Positions 10,315-20,761 of a stretch of DNA of 64,000 nt are shown piece by piece. The notes beneath the pieces are model-generated. The model was given only the letters and a program-made list of their open reading frames with translations, was not told the origin of the DNA and ran no database searches. How positions within the stretch are numbered: the first letter of the stretch is position 1; each line of letters starts with the position of its first letter. The position numbers and the translations under genes are program-made. The DNA is from Penelope pileata (lineage: Eukaryota > Chordata > Aves > Galliformes > Cracidae), in assembly GCA_013396635.1 (NCBI GenBank), contig WBMW01004821.1:61155-125154 (forward strand), read 5' to 3'.

Positions 10315-10800
10315 TGAGGAGGGGGTGTTCGATCATCAGAGACCCCCTCCGAAAGCACTCGAATCCTCTTGAACCTTGCAGACATAAGGGAGTTGCCGGC
10401 CTTGGTCTTTGACCAAGTGGGTTGTATAAGGGTGAACACGTTTTGCCTTCGTCAACGTGCCATCTGTGGATCAAGATCCTGCCTCAAAGCTACGCTGGAT
10501 TGGAGAACTGGTGAAAATCTCGTTAACTTTCATTTTCTCTTTCATTCTTTTTCTCTTTTTTCTTTTGATCTCTTTTCACTTGTTTTCTTTAGGAGCTGTT
10601 GCCTAAATTTACCTAGAAGTAGTTGACTAGGAAATAACACCTGTGCCGAAGTATCTTGTATCTGTAACGTTCGTTATTGTTAGAAAGTTGCCTAAATTTG
10701 CCTCAGGGTAGTCAGTCAATTGTGGTTGGAAAGCTTAATAAATTGTTTCCTATTGTTCCTCTGAGTCGCTGTCCAACTCTGTTGCTCTCGTGACCCATGC
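10315..10800 (+). mobile_element. Putative 5' LTR or leader of the retroviral remnant
   Basis: It opens with a perfect 9-bp inverted repeat (10318-10326 GGAGGGGGT and 10342-10350 ACCCCCTCC). It has a pyrimidine-rich middle (10527-10570), a polyadenylation signal AATAAA near 10738 with a T/GT-rich stretch after it, and precedes the gag-like frames. Two related segments (GTTGCCTAAATTTACCT at about 10599 and GTTGCCTAAATTTGCCT at about 10686) form an internal direct repeat. The exact LTR ends and a primer binding site could not be fixed. Confidence 0.45.
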
Positions 10801-11027
10801 TGAGCAGGGAGCCCTCTATGTGGGGAATTCCAAAGATTCACTTTCCTTGCAACCCATAGAGACGCTTTATTTGGCTTCATGGACAGGATCCTCTGAATAA
10901 AGGGCAAGAGGAACTTAGAGAGGATACCGGCTGAGTCGAGATAAGAGGACAATGAGTCGGACTGCGTCTGAGGTGATCATGGTTACCCGAGTTCAGCCTG
11001 ATTTAGATCGCTCCCCCTTGTTCAGAG

Positions 11028-12154
11028 GTGTTGAAGAGCTATAAGGCATGCCCAACTCTGAAAGGGCAGGCTTGGGCTGAGGAAAATAGGCAGTCCCCCA
11101 CAGTTGTTGCAGGACGGATAAGGGACTTGACAAAAGAAAACAGATCTAGACCGGGCAAAGCTATTTGCGGCGTCATGGGTGTGGAGCTCATAGCCGAGCA
11201 AAAATGCAAGAGCATTGTGATGCTAAAGGAATGAGAAACGGAGTAGTTAAGAGTGGTGACTAGGAGCTTGCAAGCCAAGCTAGAGGTTGAACAAAAGCGG
11301 CTATTGCAAGCAGAGATAGCTCAGCCCAGTTCGCAGAACCAGCTGCGTGATGCTTTTGTGAGAGAGCATGAATTACATTTAAAAGTTGCTGGCTTGTTGG
11401 AGGGGGAGGAGGTGGTGAACGACTGTGGCAGCCCAGCTAGGGAACAGGATATAGCTAAAAGGGATTTAGCTTGCCACCACTCGATGGAGGAAACAGGACA
11501 AATAAAACCAAGATAAGATGATATCTTGTCTTTCCCTTTCACCCTCTCGTTAAAACAGAACATCAGTATGAGAATGAGTAACCTGTGGGGATAATCACAA
11601 AAGAGACCCCATACAGTGCTACCGAGCTGGCCAAGCTGCAGGAAAAATATAGTAGGCTAGCTAAAGAAACTGAGACTGAATGTGTGTGGAGAGTCTCCTT
11701 GACAAGTGGTGATCACATCAGGCCTACTGAAGTCAAGGTAAAAGGGTACTGGGGACCAGAAGCCTTCTTGACTATAGAAGCAGACCAAAGGGCTCTGTGA
11801 TATCTAACACAGAGGATGGCATATTGGGCTGGAGGTTTAGACCCCTTTACCAGAGTAACTACTCTTTTTCTTGGGTTATATCAATTTACAGAGAGTGTAC
11901 AAAAGGTTACTTGTTTACAGTTAATGTATGACTGTCCTCTGCTTAACGATCAACCATCACCCATGCTGTTAAAGGCAGATCCTGACTTGTTCATGGACCA
12001 ACCCTGGGGGAAAGGAATGGAAATTTGGTTCCCTCCATACAGCACTGTGGCTGTTACAACTAGCCTCAGAATCATCTCTCTTGAAGATGGTAAATATAAA
12101 ACCTTACTTCTTACCTTTGGGAGTAAAGGAGAGCATTTTGACAGCCATTGCTGA
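11028..12154 (+). pseudogene. gag-like remnant of the endogenous retrovirus
   Basis: Four successive plus-strand frames (11028-11234, 11253-11516, 11585-11800, 11816-12154) are protein-like. The first two share a frame and are split by a stop; the last two share another frame and are split by TGA at 11798-11800. The first two are rich in Glu, Lys and Gln and could be matrix-type. The later two contain a GYWGPEAF word and then an AYWAGGLDPF word, which resemble a capsid-type region of avian elements. Identity as gag rests mainly on position before the polymerase and is inference. It is broken and not expected to make protein. Confidence 0.5.
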
Positions 12155-12194
12155 ACTTAAAGATGAGAGAATTATAATCCATCCCCCCACCATC

Positions 12195-12925
12195 ACCACC
12201 ATATAGTTCCCATGTGGCCTGTTTGAAAACCAAATGGCAAGTGGAGACTCACAGTTAATTATCTGAAATTAAATGCAAATACAGGTCCTTATGTTGTTGT
12301 ACCAAACATGGCTGAATTACTTGCCACCATTCAGCAGCAACCCCATGAAATTCTGGCCTCTATTGATATCAAAGGTGTTTTTTATGGTTCCTCTCAGTGA
12401 AATTGACAGGGATTGTTCTGCTTTCACCTGGGAAAGTGTATAATACAGCTTTACTCTCCTACCTCAAGGATACTGCCACTCACCTACAATTGCCCATTAT
12501 GCATTGGCTCAGGAGCTGGCCAACATACTTACCAATGAAGGTGTCAGATATACCAGTACATTGATGTGCTTAGTGGAGATCCGACTGTTCAGCTGATCAG
12601 TGAGGCCTGACAACAAATAACAGCACATTTAGAAAGGATAGGACTGAAAATTCCCCCAAGAAAAGGTACAACTCCCTTCTCCAGCGGTCATATTCCAAGG
12701 TGTTTGGTGGAAGGAAGGAACAGTCTGTATTCCATCCAAAACCCTAAACATTTCAGAGCAGGTAGGCATGCCAGCACAAAGAAGAAACTACAACATACTT
12801 TAGGCCTATTGGCGTTTTGGAGGAGACATATTCCTGACTTCTTGATCACTGGGCATCCATTGTATGATTTCACTTGCAAAAGATCAGTGTAGGACTGGAC
12901 TCTCGTCTGTGAAGAGGCTCTAAAG
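12195..12925 (+). pseudogene. pol (reverse transcriptase) remnant
   Basis: Conserved reverse-transcriptase boxes appear in order. KWRLTVNY is near 12240, and PNMAELLATIQ is near 12305. ASIDIKG near 12360 carries the first catalytic Asp. LPQGY is near 12458. A YID box lies at 12557-12568, where the second catalytic Asp is missing and Val follows. A thumb-type segment with LQHTLGLLAFWRRHIPDF lies near 12790-12845. The boxes fall in different frames, with a shift after about 12380 and stops between them. Protease, RNase H and integrase are not recognised. It is a dead pol fragment of a class III-like avian retrovirus. Confidence 0.8.
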
Positions 12926-12950
12926 TTATCAATTTTTGAAGCAGGAAGTA

Positions 12951-13300
12951 CTAGTCAGCCAGAATGAGCTGCAAAGCTCCATTGTGTGTTGTCCTATGGG
13001 TGAAATTTAGTGGTGAGTGAAAGGCGCTGATCAACTTCTCCTCAAATTTAGATTGAGGTGGGTCACCATTGGGACTGTACTCAAATAAATATGTATTGTT
13101 CAGTCTCAGAATGAAATTCGAGATGCCAGGCTGAAGATAGGTCTTGGAATAACCCTCTTGCAGAAGAAAATCTGCTTTCCGTGCAGTAAGGTTTGTCATG
13201 CTGTCCTTCCTGACCCAAATCAAGGTGGAAAGAAACATAAAGTAGGGGTCTTTCCTTCTATTAATAGAAAAGCATCATTTGTTAATCTATTTCAATATGA
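12951..13300 (-). other. Unidentified protein-like reading frame, antisense
   Basis: On the minus strand a frame opens upstream of ATG at 13238 (open from about 13258) and closes at 12951-12953 with TGA after 95 codons. Its composition is balanced and not low-complexity. It has three N-glycosylation sequons (NLT, NNT, NFT), no cysteine and a short hydrophobic start (FMFLSTLIWV). I cannot name a family. It could be a retrocopy piece, the remnant of another mobile element, an exon of an antisense gene, or chance. No acceptor or donor pair that would make it an exon was convincing. Confidence 0.35.
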
Positions 13301-14069
13301 TAATTGAGTGTATACTCCATGTCTGATAGTACTTTGTTAGAGGAGTTACACTGAGATAACACCAGACAAGTAAGCTCCTTGTAGCTTACTGTTAACTACT
13401 GAAGTAACAAGAAATGCTGAACAAATCAGTGCTCCTTTGCTCACTTTATAGGAATTAATCAACTTGCACTCAAGTTTCTTTATTAAAATTATATCAGGCC
13501 AAGTCCCATTGATCTTTCCAAAGCTTAAATGTAAGTCAAGACCTTGGAGAGTAAATTGTATATTTCACTGACACTGTAATCCAACATGTCAACTAATAAG
13601 CCTTTAATGGAGTGAATTGCAGGAAACTATTTTTTCTTTTAAAGTGGGAATGGTTACTAAAAATGAGATGAATAAAAAAAAGTAGCTCTACAGCTAGAGA
13701 TGGAAATTCCCCTATTACATGTAACACTGTCAACACTAAAATAACTGAAATAAATGCAAAGTGCTAACACTCTTGGATGGTGTGTAGATTTAAGTATGTT
13801 GGTTATAAGATTCTTTAGGGATGTATACTTGAAGTTAACAATTTGGCTGATGAAATGTAGGGTGGAACACTAAGGATGACAGAGCTCAGAAAATGTTTTT
13901 CCTCGTTTCTCTTCAGCTTTGTAAAAGCATACTGTTTGTCAGTGTTGGTGGCCATGCTGCTTTAAAAATTCAGTTTTTAAAAATAGATAATTTATCACTT
14001 TCAGTTTATATTGAATTATCTGTACTTGTAAAAGGTTTTTTCCCTTACATTGTGATTTGAAGCCCCATG
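13301..14069. other. Intron 5 spacer
   Basis: AT-rich and featureless to me, without protein-like frames or recognised repeats. Confidence 0.5.
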
Positions 14070-14495
14070 ATACCACCGATGATATGAAGCTGGGAGAAGT
14101 GGCTGACGCACCAGAAGTCTGTGCTGCCATTCAGCGAGACCTGGACAGTCTGGAGAGTTAGATGGAGAGAAACCTTATGGGATTCAACAAGGGCAAGTGT
14201 AGAGGTCATCTAGGTCATTGATGAGGATGTTGAACAAGACAGAGCCTAGTACCGACCAATGGGGAACACTGCTAGAGAGTCCCAGTGGAGGACCACAGAG
14301 ATGATTATGGGCCTGGAACATTTCCCATATGAGGAAAGGCTGAGAGACCTGGGGCAATTTAGCCTGGAGAAGACTGAGAGGGGATCTTATCAATGTTTAT
14401 AAATATCTGATGAGCAGAAGTCAAGTTGATGGGGCCAGGCTCTTTCCAATGATGTCCAGCAACATAAAAAGGTGCAATGGGCACATATTGGAACG
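14070..14495 (+). mobile_element. CR1 LINE, rearranged, with an inverted internal segment
   Basis: The plus-strand CR1 runs over 14070-14203 (AAGCTGGGAGAAGTGGCTGA, GACCTGGACAGTCTGGAG). About 75 bases at 14204-14278 are CR1 in reverse (TCATTGATGAGGATGTTGAA, GACCAATGGGGAACACTGCT), and plus-strand CR1 3' sequence resumes at about 14284-14495 (GAAAGGCTGAGAGACCTGGG, CAATGGGCACATATTGGAAC). The copy ends without the typical 3' terminus. The inversion could come from twin priming or from two overlapping insertions. Confidence 0.78.
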
Positions 14496-14497
14496 TA

Positions 14498-15385
14498 CAA
14501 ATTTCCAACCAAACACAGAGTTAGGGTTGGAATTTGGAGATATAGAAAGTCTTGACCTACATTTGTGGTGGAGGTGCAAAGGGGTCATGAAAAGAAGCGT
14601 CAGGCTGCAAAATAATTCTCTCTTGGGATCTATTCACCCAGGCCATGGCGTAGGCTCTTGGGCCAAGGCTCAGCTCAAATGCACGTTTAGGGTTCGGCGT
14701 CGGTTCAAAATTAGGTTTAGGTTTTGGAGAGAGAACAGCTTAAATCTGCAATTGGAGTGGAACTGCAAAGAGATTGCATAGTAAACTGCAAATGTATTGA
14801 AGCTTCAGAAAACTTGAGAACCAAGAATTTCCTTACCTAGGCTGTGGCTTAGTATCTTGGGCTAAAGCTGATCCTGCTCTTTGGTTTAGGATTCAGATAA
14901 TGGTTTTGGGTGGGAGAGACAGAAGTATGAGAGCTTCATAGGTAGTGCTGCTGCAAAGGATCTATCAGGTGGCAGCGTGGTAGTGTACAAAAAAATTCTT
15001 TCACAAGAATCTGTTAATTTGTACCAATGCTTGTGGCTTTGAACTAAGGCTATCCTAAGAGTGAAGCAGAGATGTATGGTTAGGTTGAGGGTTGATATAC
15101 AGACAAAGTATAGAACTTAATCTAGAATGGGGCCAAGACCAAGGTGCTCCAGGATTGTATGGGCCATAAAAACAACTTTTTTTTTTCTCAAAACATGTTC
15201 ACTTTAGCCATGATTTATAGTCTCAGGCTAAAGCTCAGCCCACACCAAGGGCTAGGATTAGATTTAGGAAAAACACAAAGCCCTGAGCTGCCATTGCAGT
15301 GGAACTTCAAAGGGTTTGTGAAAGGCTTTAAAATAATTTTCCCTTCAGAGTTCATTCATCTGGCAATGTCTGGATCACATTGTAA
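14498..15385 (+). repeat. Decayed tandem repeat of about 155-200 bp units with telomere-like words
   Basis: A block recurs about five times: (GGCCATGGCGTAGGCTCTTGGGC)-like, a TTAGGGTT-rich part, then (GGAGTGGAACTGCAAAG)-like. The first word is found near 14641, 14840, 15029, 15207 and, weakly, 15362. The TTAGGG-like part is seen near 14520 (GTTAGGGTTGG), 14688-14722, 14883-14912, 15079-15094 and 15249-15267. The gaga-then-TGGAACTGCAAAG part is near 14748 and 15298. Spacing shrinks from about 199 to about 155 bases, and the units have drifted strongly. It begins directly after the CR1. Confidence 0.7.
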
Positions 15386-17911
15386 ACACAAATTTGCTAT
15401 TCAGTATATTTATGAAATGCACTTTTTACACCATGAGAATTCTTTTACAGAATGAATAATATTAGTATTGTAAGATTGTGTTCAACTCCAGTGAAGATCA
15501 GTTTATTATTCTATTTTTATCAGCAGTTATATATCTCGTGTATTGCATTTAAGACCATTTATTTAAAAAAGTGTAGTGGGATGTTATTGTTTAACTTTAG
15601 AATTTATTTTACTAAAACATAGAACTTAGCAGTTTTTTCAACAAAATTCCTTGTACTACCTATGGCATACTGTGCATCTACAGCATTGCATGTCCCTGGT
15701 ACCCACAGACATACTATTACAAACAATTAAGTGAGAACACTAAAGCATACGATGATTTCATGACATCCTATACCTGTCAAGATTTTAAAATGTACTTAGA
15801 TTTAATTAATCATTTTAATAGAAACACAAAATAATGTATGACTCCAAAGTATTTAATTGAAATTCCTAATGAACTTTAGTTAAAATTAGGTAAAGACATT
15901 GAGATATTGGAATTTAGAACTTTGTTGTTGTAGTTGTTTTCTGAATACACTGGAATTAAGCAGAAATAATTTACTTTTTAAGAAAACTAACTTGAAAGCT
16001 AAGAGAAACAAACCAAATTTGTTTGATAGCTTAATACAAAAGAACAAGTATTGCTATTGAACTGGAAATAAACAACTTTTAATATATGCAACATGAAACT
16101 CTAAAGTGTCTAATGTAAAGTGCTCTGAAGTTACCTAATGTATTTCTTATATCTCTTATATATAATGATGTCAAATTCTTGTGTGTGTTCCCTGGTTGCA
16201 TGACACTGACTCAGTTTCACCTAAGTAGGAATAACAGAAGATTATCCTCTGAGATTGGTTGGTGTTCTTAATCAGATTCCCACTGAGCAAAAGTGAGTCT
16301 CTTCAAAATTGACTATTCAGTCATCATTAACAAGGACTTTTAGCAGAATGTCTAAGCCTGTAAACCTGTAATGTGGACTCCACAATAAAACATGCAACGC
16401 GTTGTTGTCGGTATCGATTTGGAGCTTGCAAAGTTCAAGAGATTCATCTCACCTAGCACTGGTTTGTGTCTCTGTTAGACATCTACAAAGTAACTTAAGA
16501 TTCTTAATTTTAAGTATTTATATATAGGTATCTACATATGAGCTAAGTTTCTGAGTTCTGGTTACGTCCAGTGGATGTCTAGTTAACATAAAATATGAGA
16601 GTTCATCAAGTAAGTGCTTGATGTCAAGTCGGTTAAATCACTCCAAGTTCCATTGCTACTTCACTACTGAAAACAGCGGAAGTATAAAGACCGCATGTGT
16701 AAATCCACTTAACCATGTAACCACACAACTACCTAAATTTAGATGTCTTAAACTGAAAATGAATTATATCTCTAGCATTCATCAACAGAGTAACAATTAT
16801 ATTTCCTCACAGTAGTCACTTATCCTACATTTTACCACTGATTATAAGTTGCTAGATACTTAGCTTGTGTTGTATATATATATAACTTTAAGCAACATTC
16901 CCTTTGCAGTATGAACATGATTAACATCCATTACAAAACTTCGTATATAGCAGTTTCATAGCTTTTTATCTACCTTAAAAATATTTCAAGTTCTGACACT
17001 ACTGAAATTGTGGCCAAAGTAATTTATAATTTAATTTATAATTTTGTAGAATTATGATTTAGGTTTGCTTTTTGAAGATAAATATATTGGAAAATGAAAT
17101 ATGAACTTCAAAAATATTTTCATTCTAGGAATCCATTATAACAATTGACTATTTCAATTTAAAAGAATGTCTATGCAGTGTAGAGTCATAAAAAATTCTC
17201 AATTCTGGACAAATACATATTTTTAGCTAAAAGCATTTTTAGGATTATGCGTTTAAAAAATCATCTTATGTTTCCCAGCTGTAAATCACATTATATGGAA
17301 AAATCCCCCCCAAACCCTTATATGCAAAATTGAAATACCCTCTGCTTCAAAGGAGGTAAATTTAAAATGACAATAATGGCAGATGTGATATAACTTGCCC
17401 TCAAATATCAGGATGTTATCCTATTCTTATTAGAAAATCAGAATAATGGGCACATCAGTTACAGAGTGCAGATGTGAAGCAGAAGGGTGAGGTTTATCCA
17501 TAGATTCAGCAACTTTCTTCCTCTCTATCAAGCCCAACATGACTTGTGATTGTAAATAGCTTAGAGCTGGTACTGCTGGCAGCAGAAGTCTCTGGGAAAT
17601 GGATAATGGCAGGACTGAAAATCTAAGGGAAGAGAATATTTGTCATGACATGTTTAAAATAAATAAAAAGTGAGTAAGAACTAGTAAATTAAATTATTGG
17701 GTAGCAGATCATGAAGGAGACGATGAAAATTTATGCTCCTGTGCTATCTTACAATATATGAAAGATTACACGGAACAGTTAAGTGATAAACTTAGTGATA
17801 AGGAAGGAGTCAGTTATACAGATGAGTATTACAGATTAGAAAGCACAAAAGAGTTGGAGTTTTTATTGCGTACTGAAAGAAAGAAGGGCTTGGAAAAAGA
17901 ATAAATGTATA
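15386..17911. other. Intron 5 spacer
   Basis: AT-rich unique-looking sequence with short A/T runs only. No exon-like or repeat-like segment recognised. Confidence 0.5.
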
Positions 17912-17916
17912 GCTTG

Positions 17917-18436
17917 TGTTGTGGTTTGAGCCGGCTGGCCTGGAAACACCACACAGCCTTTTGCCCACTCACCCCCCCTTCTCCCAGCTGGGATGGGGGA
18001 GAGAATCGAGAAAAAAAGGTAGAACTCATGGGTTGAGATAAAAGCTATTGACTATCAGAAAAGGAAAATAGAATAAGATAACAGTAATGGTAATTATATA
18101 TAAAACAAATGATTGTACAAAGCAATCGCTCACTGACCACGACCGATGCTCAGCCAATTCCCAGGCAAACAGGCCCTGCCAGCTAACTTCCCTTCCTTAT
18201 ATTACATGATGTGATATGGTATGGAATATCCCCTTGGTCAGTTTGAGTCAGCTGCCCTGGTCCTGTCCCCTCCCTATGCCCCCCCCCCAACCCCTTCTCT
18301 GGCAGAACTGAGAATTAAAATGTCCTTGGCTCTGTTCTATGCTGCCAGGTGTTATCAGCCTTGTTTTTCTTCTAGAACCAGAACACAGCTTTGTAGCAGA
18401 CACTAAGAGAGAAAGTTGCAGTTAGAAACTAAGACA
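17917..18436 (+). mobile_element. Solo LTR, avian ERVL-type (copy 2)
   Basis: It starts TGTTGTGGTTTGAGC and ends AACTAAGACA, giving TG...CA ends and 520 bases. A perfect 5-bp target-site duplication GCTTG flanks it (17912-17916 and 18437-18441). Five bases is the usual length for ERVL-type integration. No retroviral genes follow, so it is a solo LTR. It is closely similar to the inverted copy at 20210-20761. Confidence 0.9.
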
Positions 18437-18559
18437 GCTTGTTACACTGGGCAATTGGTTTAGGGTTGGCAAGGGGATAAAGGTCTGGAAATAAGTCAAA
18501 CAAAGTAGCTAAATATAAGGGTCTTAAGTAGTGGCTGTAGTATCAAAATACCAGTTTAG

Positions 18560-19065
18560 ATAGTCCTCTGGGGGGAAAAATATTTGAGTACTGAATGCAT
18601 AACAAACATTGATGTGATTAAGAGTCAGCATGGATTCTGGAAGGGGAGATACTGCCTCATTTATCTGGAGTTCTGTGTGATCATCAATAACACAAGAACA
18701 AAGAAATCCAGTGGACATCATAATATATTTCCAAAAGTTTCCAAAGAGCCTCTAATGGTGCTCGATATTTTTATAAAAAACAAAGCTGTTGCATAACTGG
18801 AGGAAAGGACTAAAAACAAGTTAATAGAAAACAAAGTCTAGGAGCTAATATTCATTATTTCAGGACGGGAAAGTCAGTCATGAGTTCCCTGAAGACTGAA
18901 CTGACACTATGACTCATTTTATTCAGCATCTTCAACAATTATGTGGAGAAGGGAATGAACAGTCATGTTTCCAAGTCTGAAGATAAAATTATGCTTTTCC
19001 ATGTAGCCAACTTTCATGCCAAAAATGAAGAACCCCAGGAGGACTGCAAAAAACAGAGCAGGGAA
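18560..19065 (+). mobile_element. Ancient CR1-like LINE fragment
   Basis: A plus-strand frame (18584-18796) contains SQHGFWKGRYCL, the CR1 reverse-transcriptase word ahead of the palm. Further on, weak matches follow (TTCAACAATTATGTGGAGAA for an NIFINYVE-like stretch; GAGGACTGCAAAAAACAGAG). The copy is highly diverged and its ends are vague. Confidence 0.6.
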
Positions 19066-19727
19066 AATTCCATTTTATTGTGATAGATTTTATTGACTTT
19101 CCTTTGCTTTGTTTCCTCCTGATTTTCTGATTTTCTTCCTTTTCAGCTTTATTCAAGGACTGAGAATAAATAGAATCAGTAATGAAAACACATTCTGTAA
19201 TACTTTTAAAAATCGTTCAGTTTTTACTGCTTTAAATTATCATACATTATTTATTTGCTATGGCCAAAGAAAACTGTGCCTAGGCTTTTTTAGCTAACTA
19301 GGGCAGACACAGACAGTGACTTCTCAGTAAATCTGAGTTATTGACTGAAGTTTACATATACTTCAAGAATAGAACACAGCTTTATAAAAGTGCTATAAAT
19401 GCACATGCACGTGCAAGTGTATGGCTAGTTGCATGCTCTCCTAAGTGCTTTGCTGGATCAGGGCCATAAACTATTTCACACTTCCTTGCATTTTTATGGC
19501 TTCTGTTACAGTTGGGAGAATGAGATTGCTATTAGGAAAAAAAAAATAATAACTTTGGGAATAAAAAAAAAAAATCGAATAATTGTATGCATTACTATTT
19601 GGCCTACAGTGATTTTTGCCATCAGTTTCAGTCAATAGATTATATTACTAGCTTGCTCTAAGCTGATACATTAACAGTTGGATTTGAACAAAGTTGAAAA
19701 CTTAGATTTCTTATCACACAGTTTTGT
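19066..19727. other. Intron 5 spacer
   Basis: AT-rich with short A runs at about 19539-19575. No gene or repeat recognised. Confidence 0.5.
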
Positions 19728-20209
19728 AGTGTTTGGAAGAGACCTCTGGAAATCATCAAGTCCAACACCCTGCTAAAGCAGGTTCCCTACAGTAGGTTAA
19801 CCAGGAAAGCATCCAGGCAAGTCTTGAATATGTCCAGAGAAGGAGACTCCACAACCTCTCTGGGCCTGTTCCAGTGCTTTGTCACCTTCATAGTAAAGAA
19901 GTTCTTAGGTGTGTTTTTGAGGAACTTCCTGTGTTCCAGTTTTTGGCCTGTGCCCTCTGTCCTATTGCTGCACACCACTGAAAATAGCCTGACCCCATGC
20001 ATTTGCTTCCTGCACATTAGATATTTAAAACATTGATCAGATCCTCCCCCTCAGTCTTTTCTTCAGGCTGAACAGACCCAGATCTCTCAGCCTTTCCCCA
20101 TATGGGAGATACTCCAGGTCCCTAAGTCATCTTTATGACCCTATAGCTGGACTCTCTCTAGAAGATCCCTATCTTTTTTGAACTGGAGAGCCCAGAACTG
20201 AACACAGTA
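19728..20209 (-). mobile_element. CR1 LINE, 3' part, interrupted by an LTR
   Basis: This is reversed CR1 3' UTR and end of ORF2 (GGAAGAGACCTCTGGAAATC, GAAGGAGACTCCACAACCTC, CAGACCCAGATCTCTCAGCC). It breaks off in the segment ...AGAACTGAACACAGTA, and the next CR1 part resumes at 20762 on the far side of the LTR. Confidence 0.88.
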
Positions 20210-20761
20210 TGCCTTAGTTTCTAACTGAAACTTTCTCTCTTAGTGTCTGCTACAAAGCTGTGTTTTGGTTCTAGAAAGAAAACAAGGCTGATAACACCCA
20301 GCAGCACTGAACAGAACCAAGGACATTTGCATTCTCAGTTTCTGGTGTCTCTGCCAGTGAAAGGGCTGGCAGGGGGGGGAGCGGGAATGCGCAGGGAGCT
20401 GGGAGGGGACAAGAACGGGGCAGCTGACCAAAACTGACCAAAAGGATATTCCATACCATATGACATTATGTACTATAAAGAAGGGAAGTTAGTGGGGAGG
20501 GCCCATTTGCCTGGGAATTAGCTGAGCATCAGTCGCAGTTGATGAACGATTGCTTTGTACAATCGCTTGTTTTGTATATAGTTATCATTACTGTTATTTT
20601 ATTCTATTTTCCTTTTCTGTTAGTAAATAGTTTTATCTCAACTCACGAGTTCTACTTTTTTATTATTCTCAATTCTCTCCCCCATCCCAGCTGGGAGGAG
20701 GGGGGCAGGGTGAGCGAAAGGCTGTGTGGTGTTTCCAGGCCTGCCAGCTCAAACCACAACA
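20210..20761 (-). mobile_element. LTR, avian ERVL-type (copy 3), inserted in a CR1
   Basis: On the minus strand it runs from TGTTGTGGTTTGAGC (ending 20761) to ...CTAAGGCA (20210), closely similar to the 17917 copy but in opposite orientation. It splits a CR1 at 20209/20762. CAGTA stands before it (20205-20209) and CAGTG overlaps its other end (20759-20763), so the duplication is imperfect or the LTR end has drifted. The insertion is younger than the CR1 it interrupts. Confidence 0.87.

Larger units (their letters stand above)
10311..12960 (+). mobile_element. Decayed endogenous retrovirus fragment (LTR-like leader, gag-like, pol)
   Basis: This plus-strand block differs from its surroundings in GC content and in carrying a run of protein-like frames in the order expected of a retrovirus: LTR-like or leader sequence (10315-10800), gag-like frames (11028-12154) and reverse transcriptase (about 12195-12925). 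No 3' LTR, integrase or env follows, so the element is 3'-deleted. Stops and frameshifts break every section. The nearest LTR at 8740 has its own target-site duplication and need not belong to it. Class is uncertain; the polymerase words resemble avian class III (ERVL-like) elements. Confidence 0.72.
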
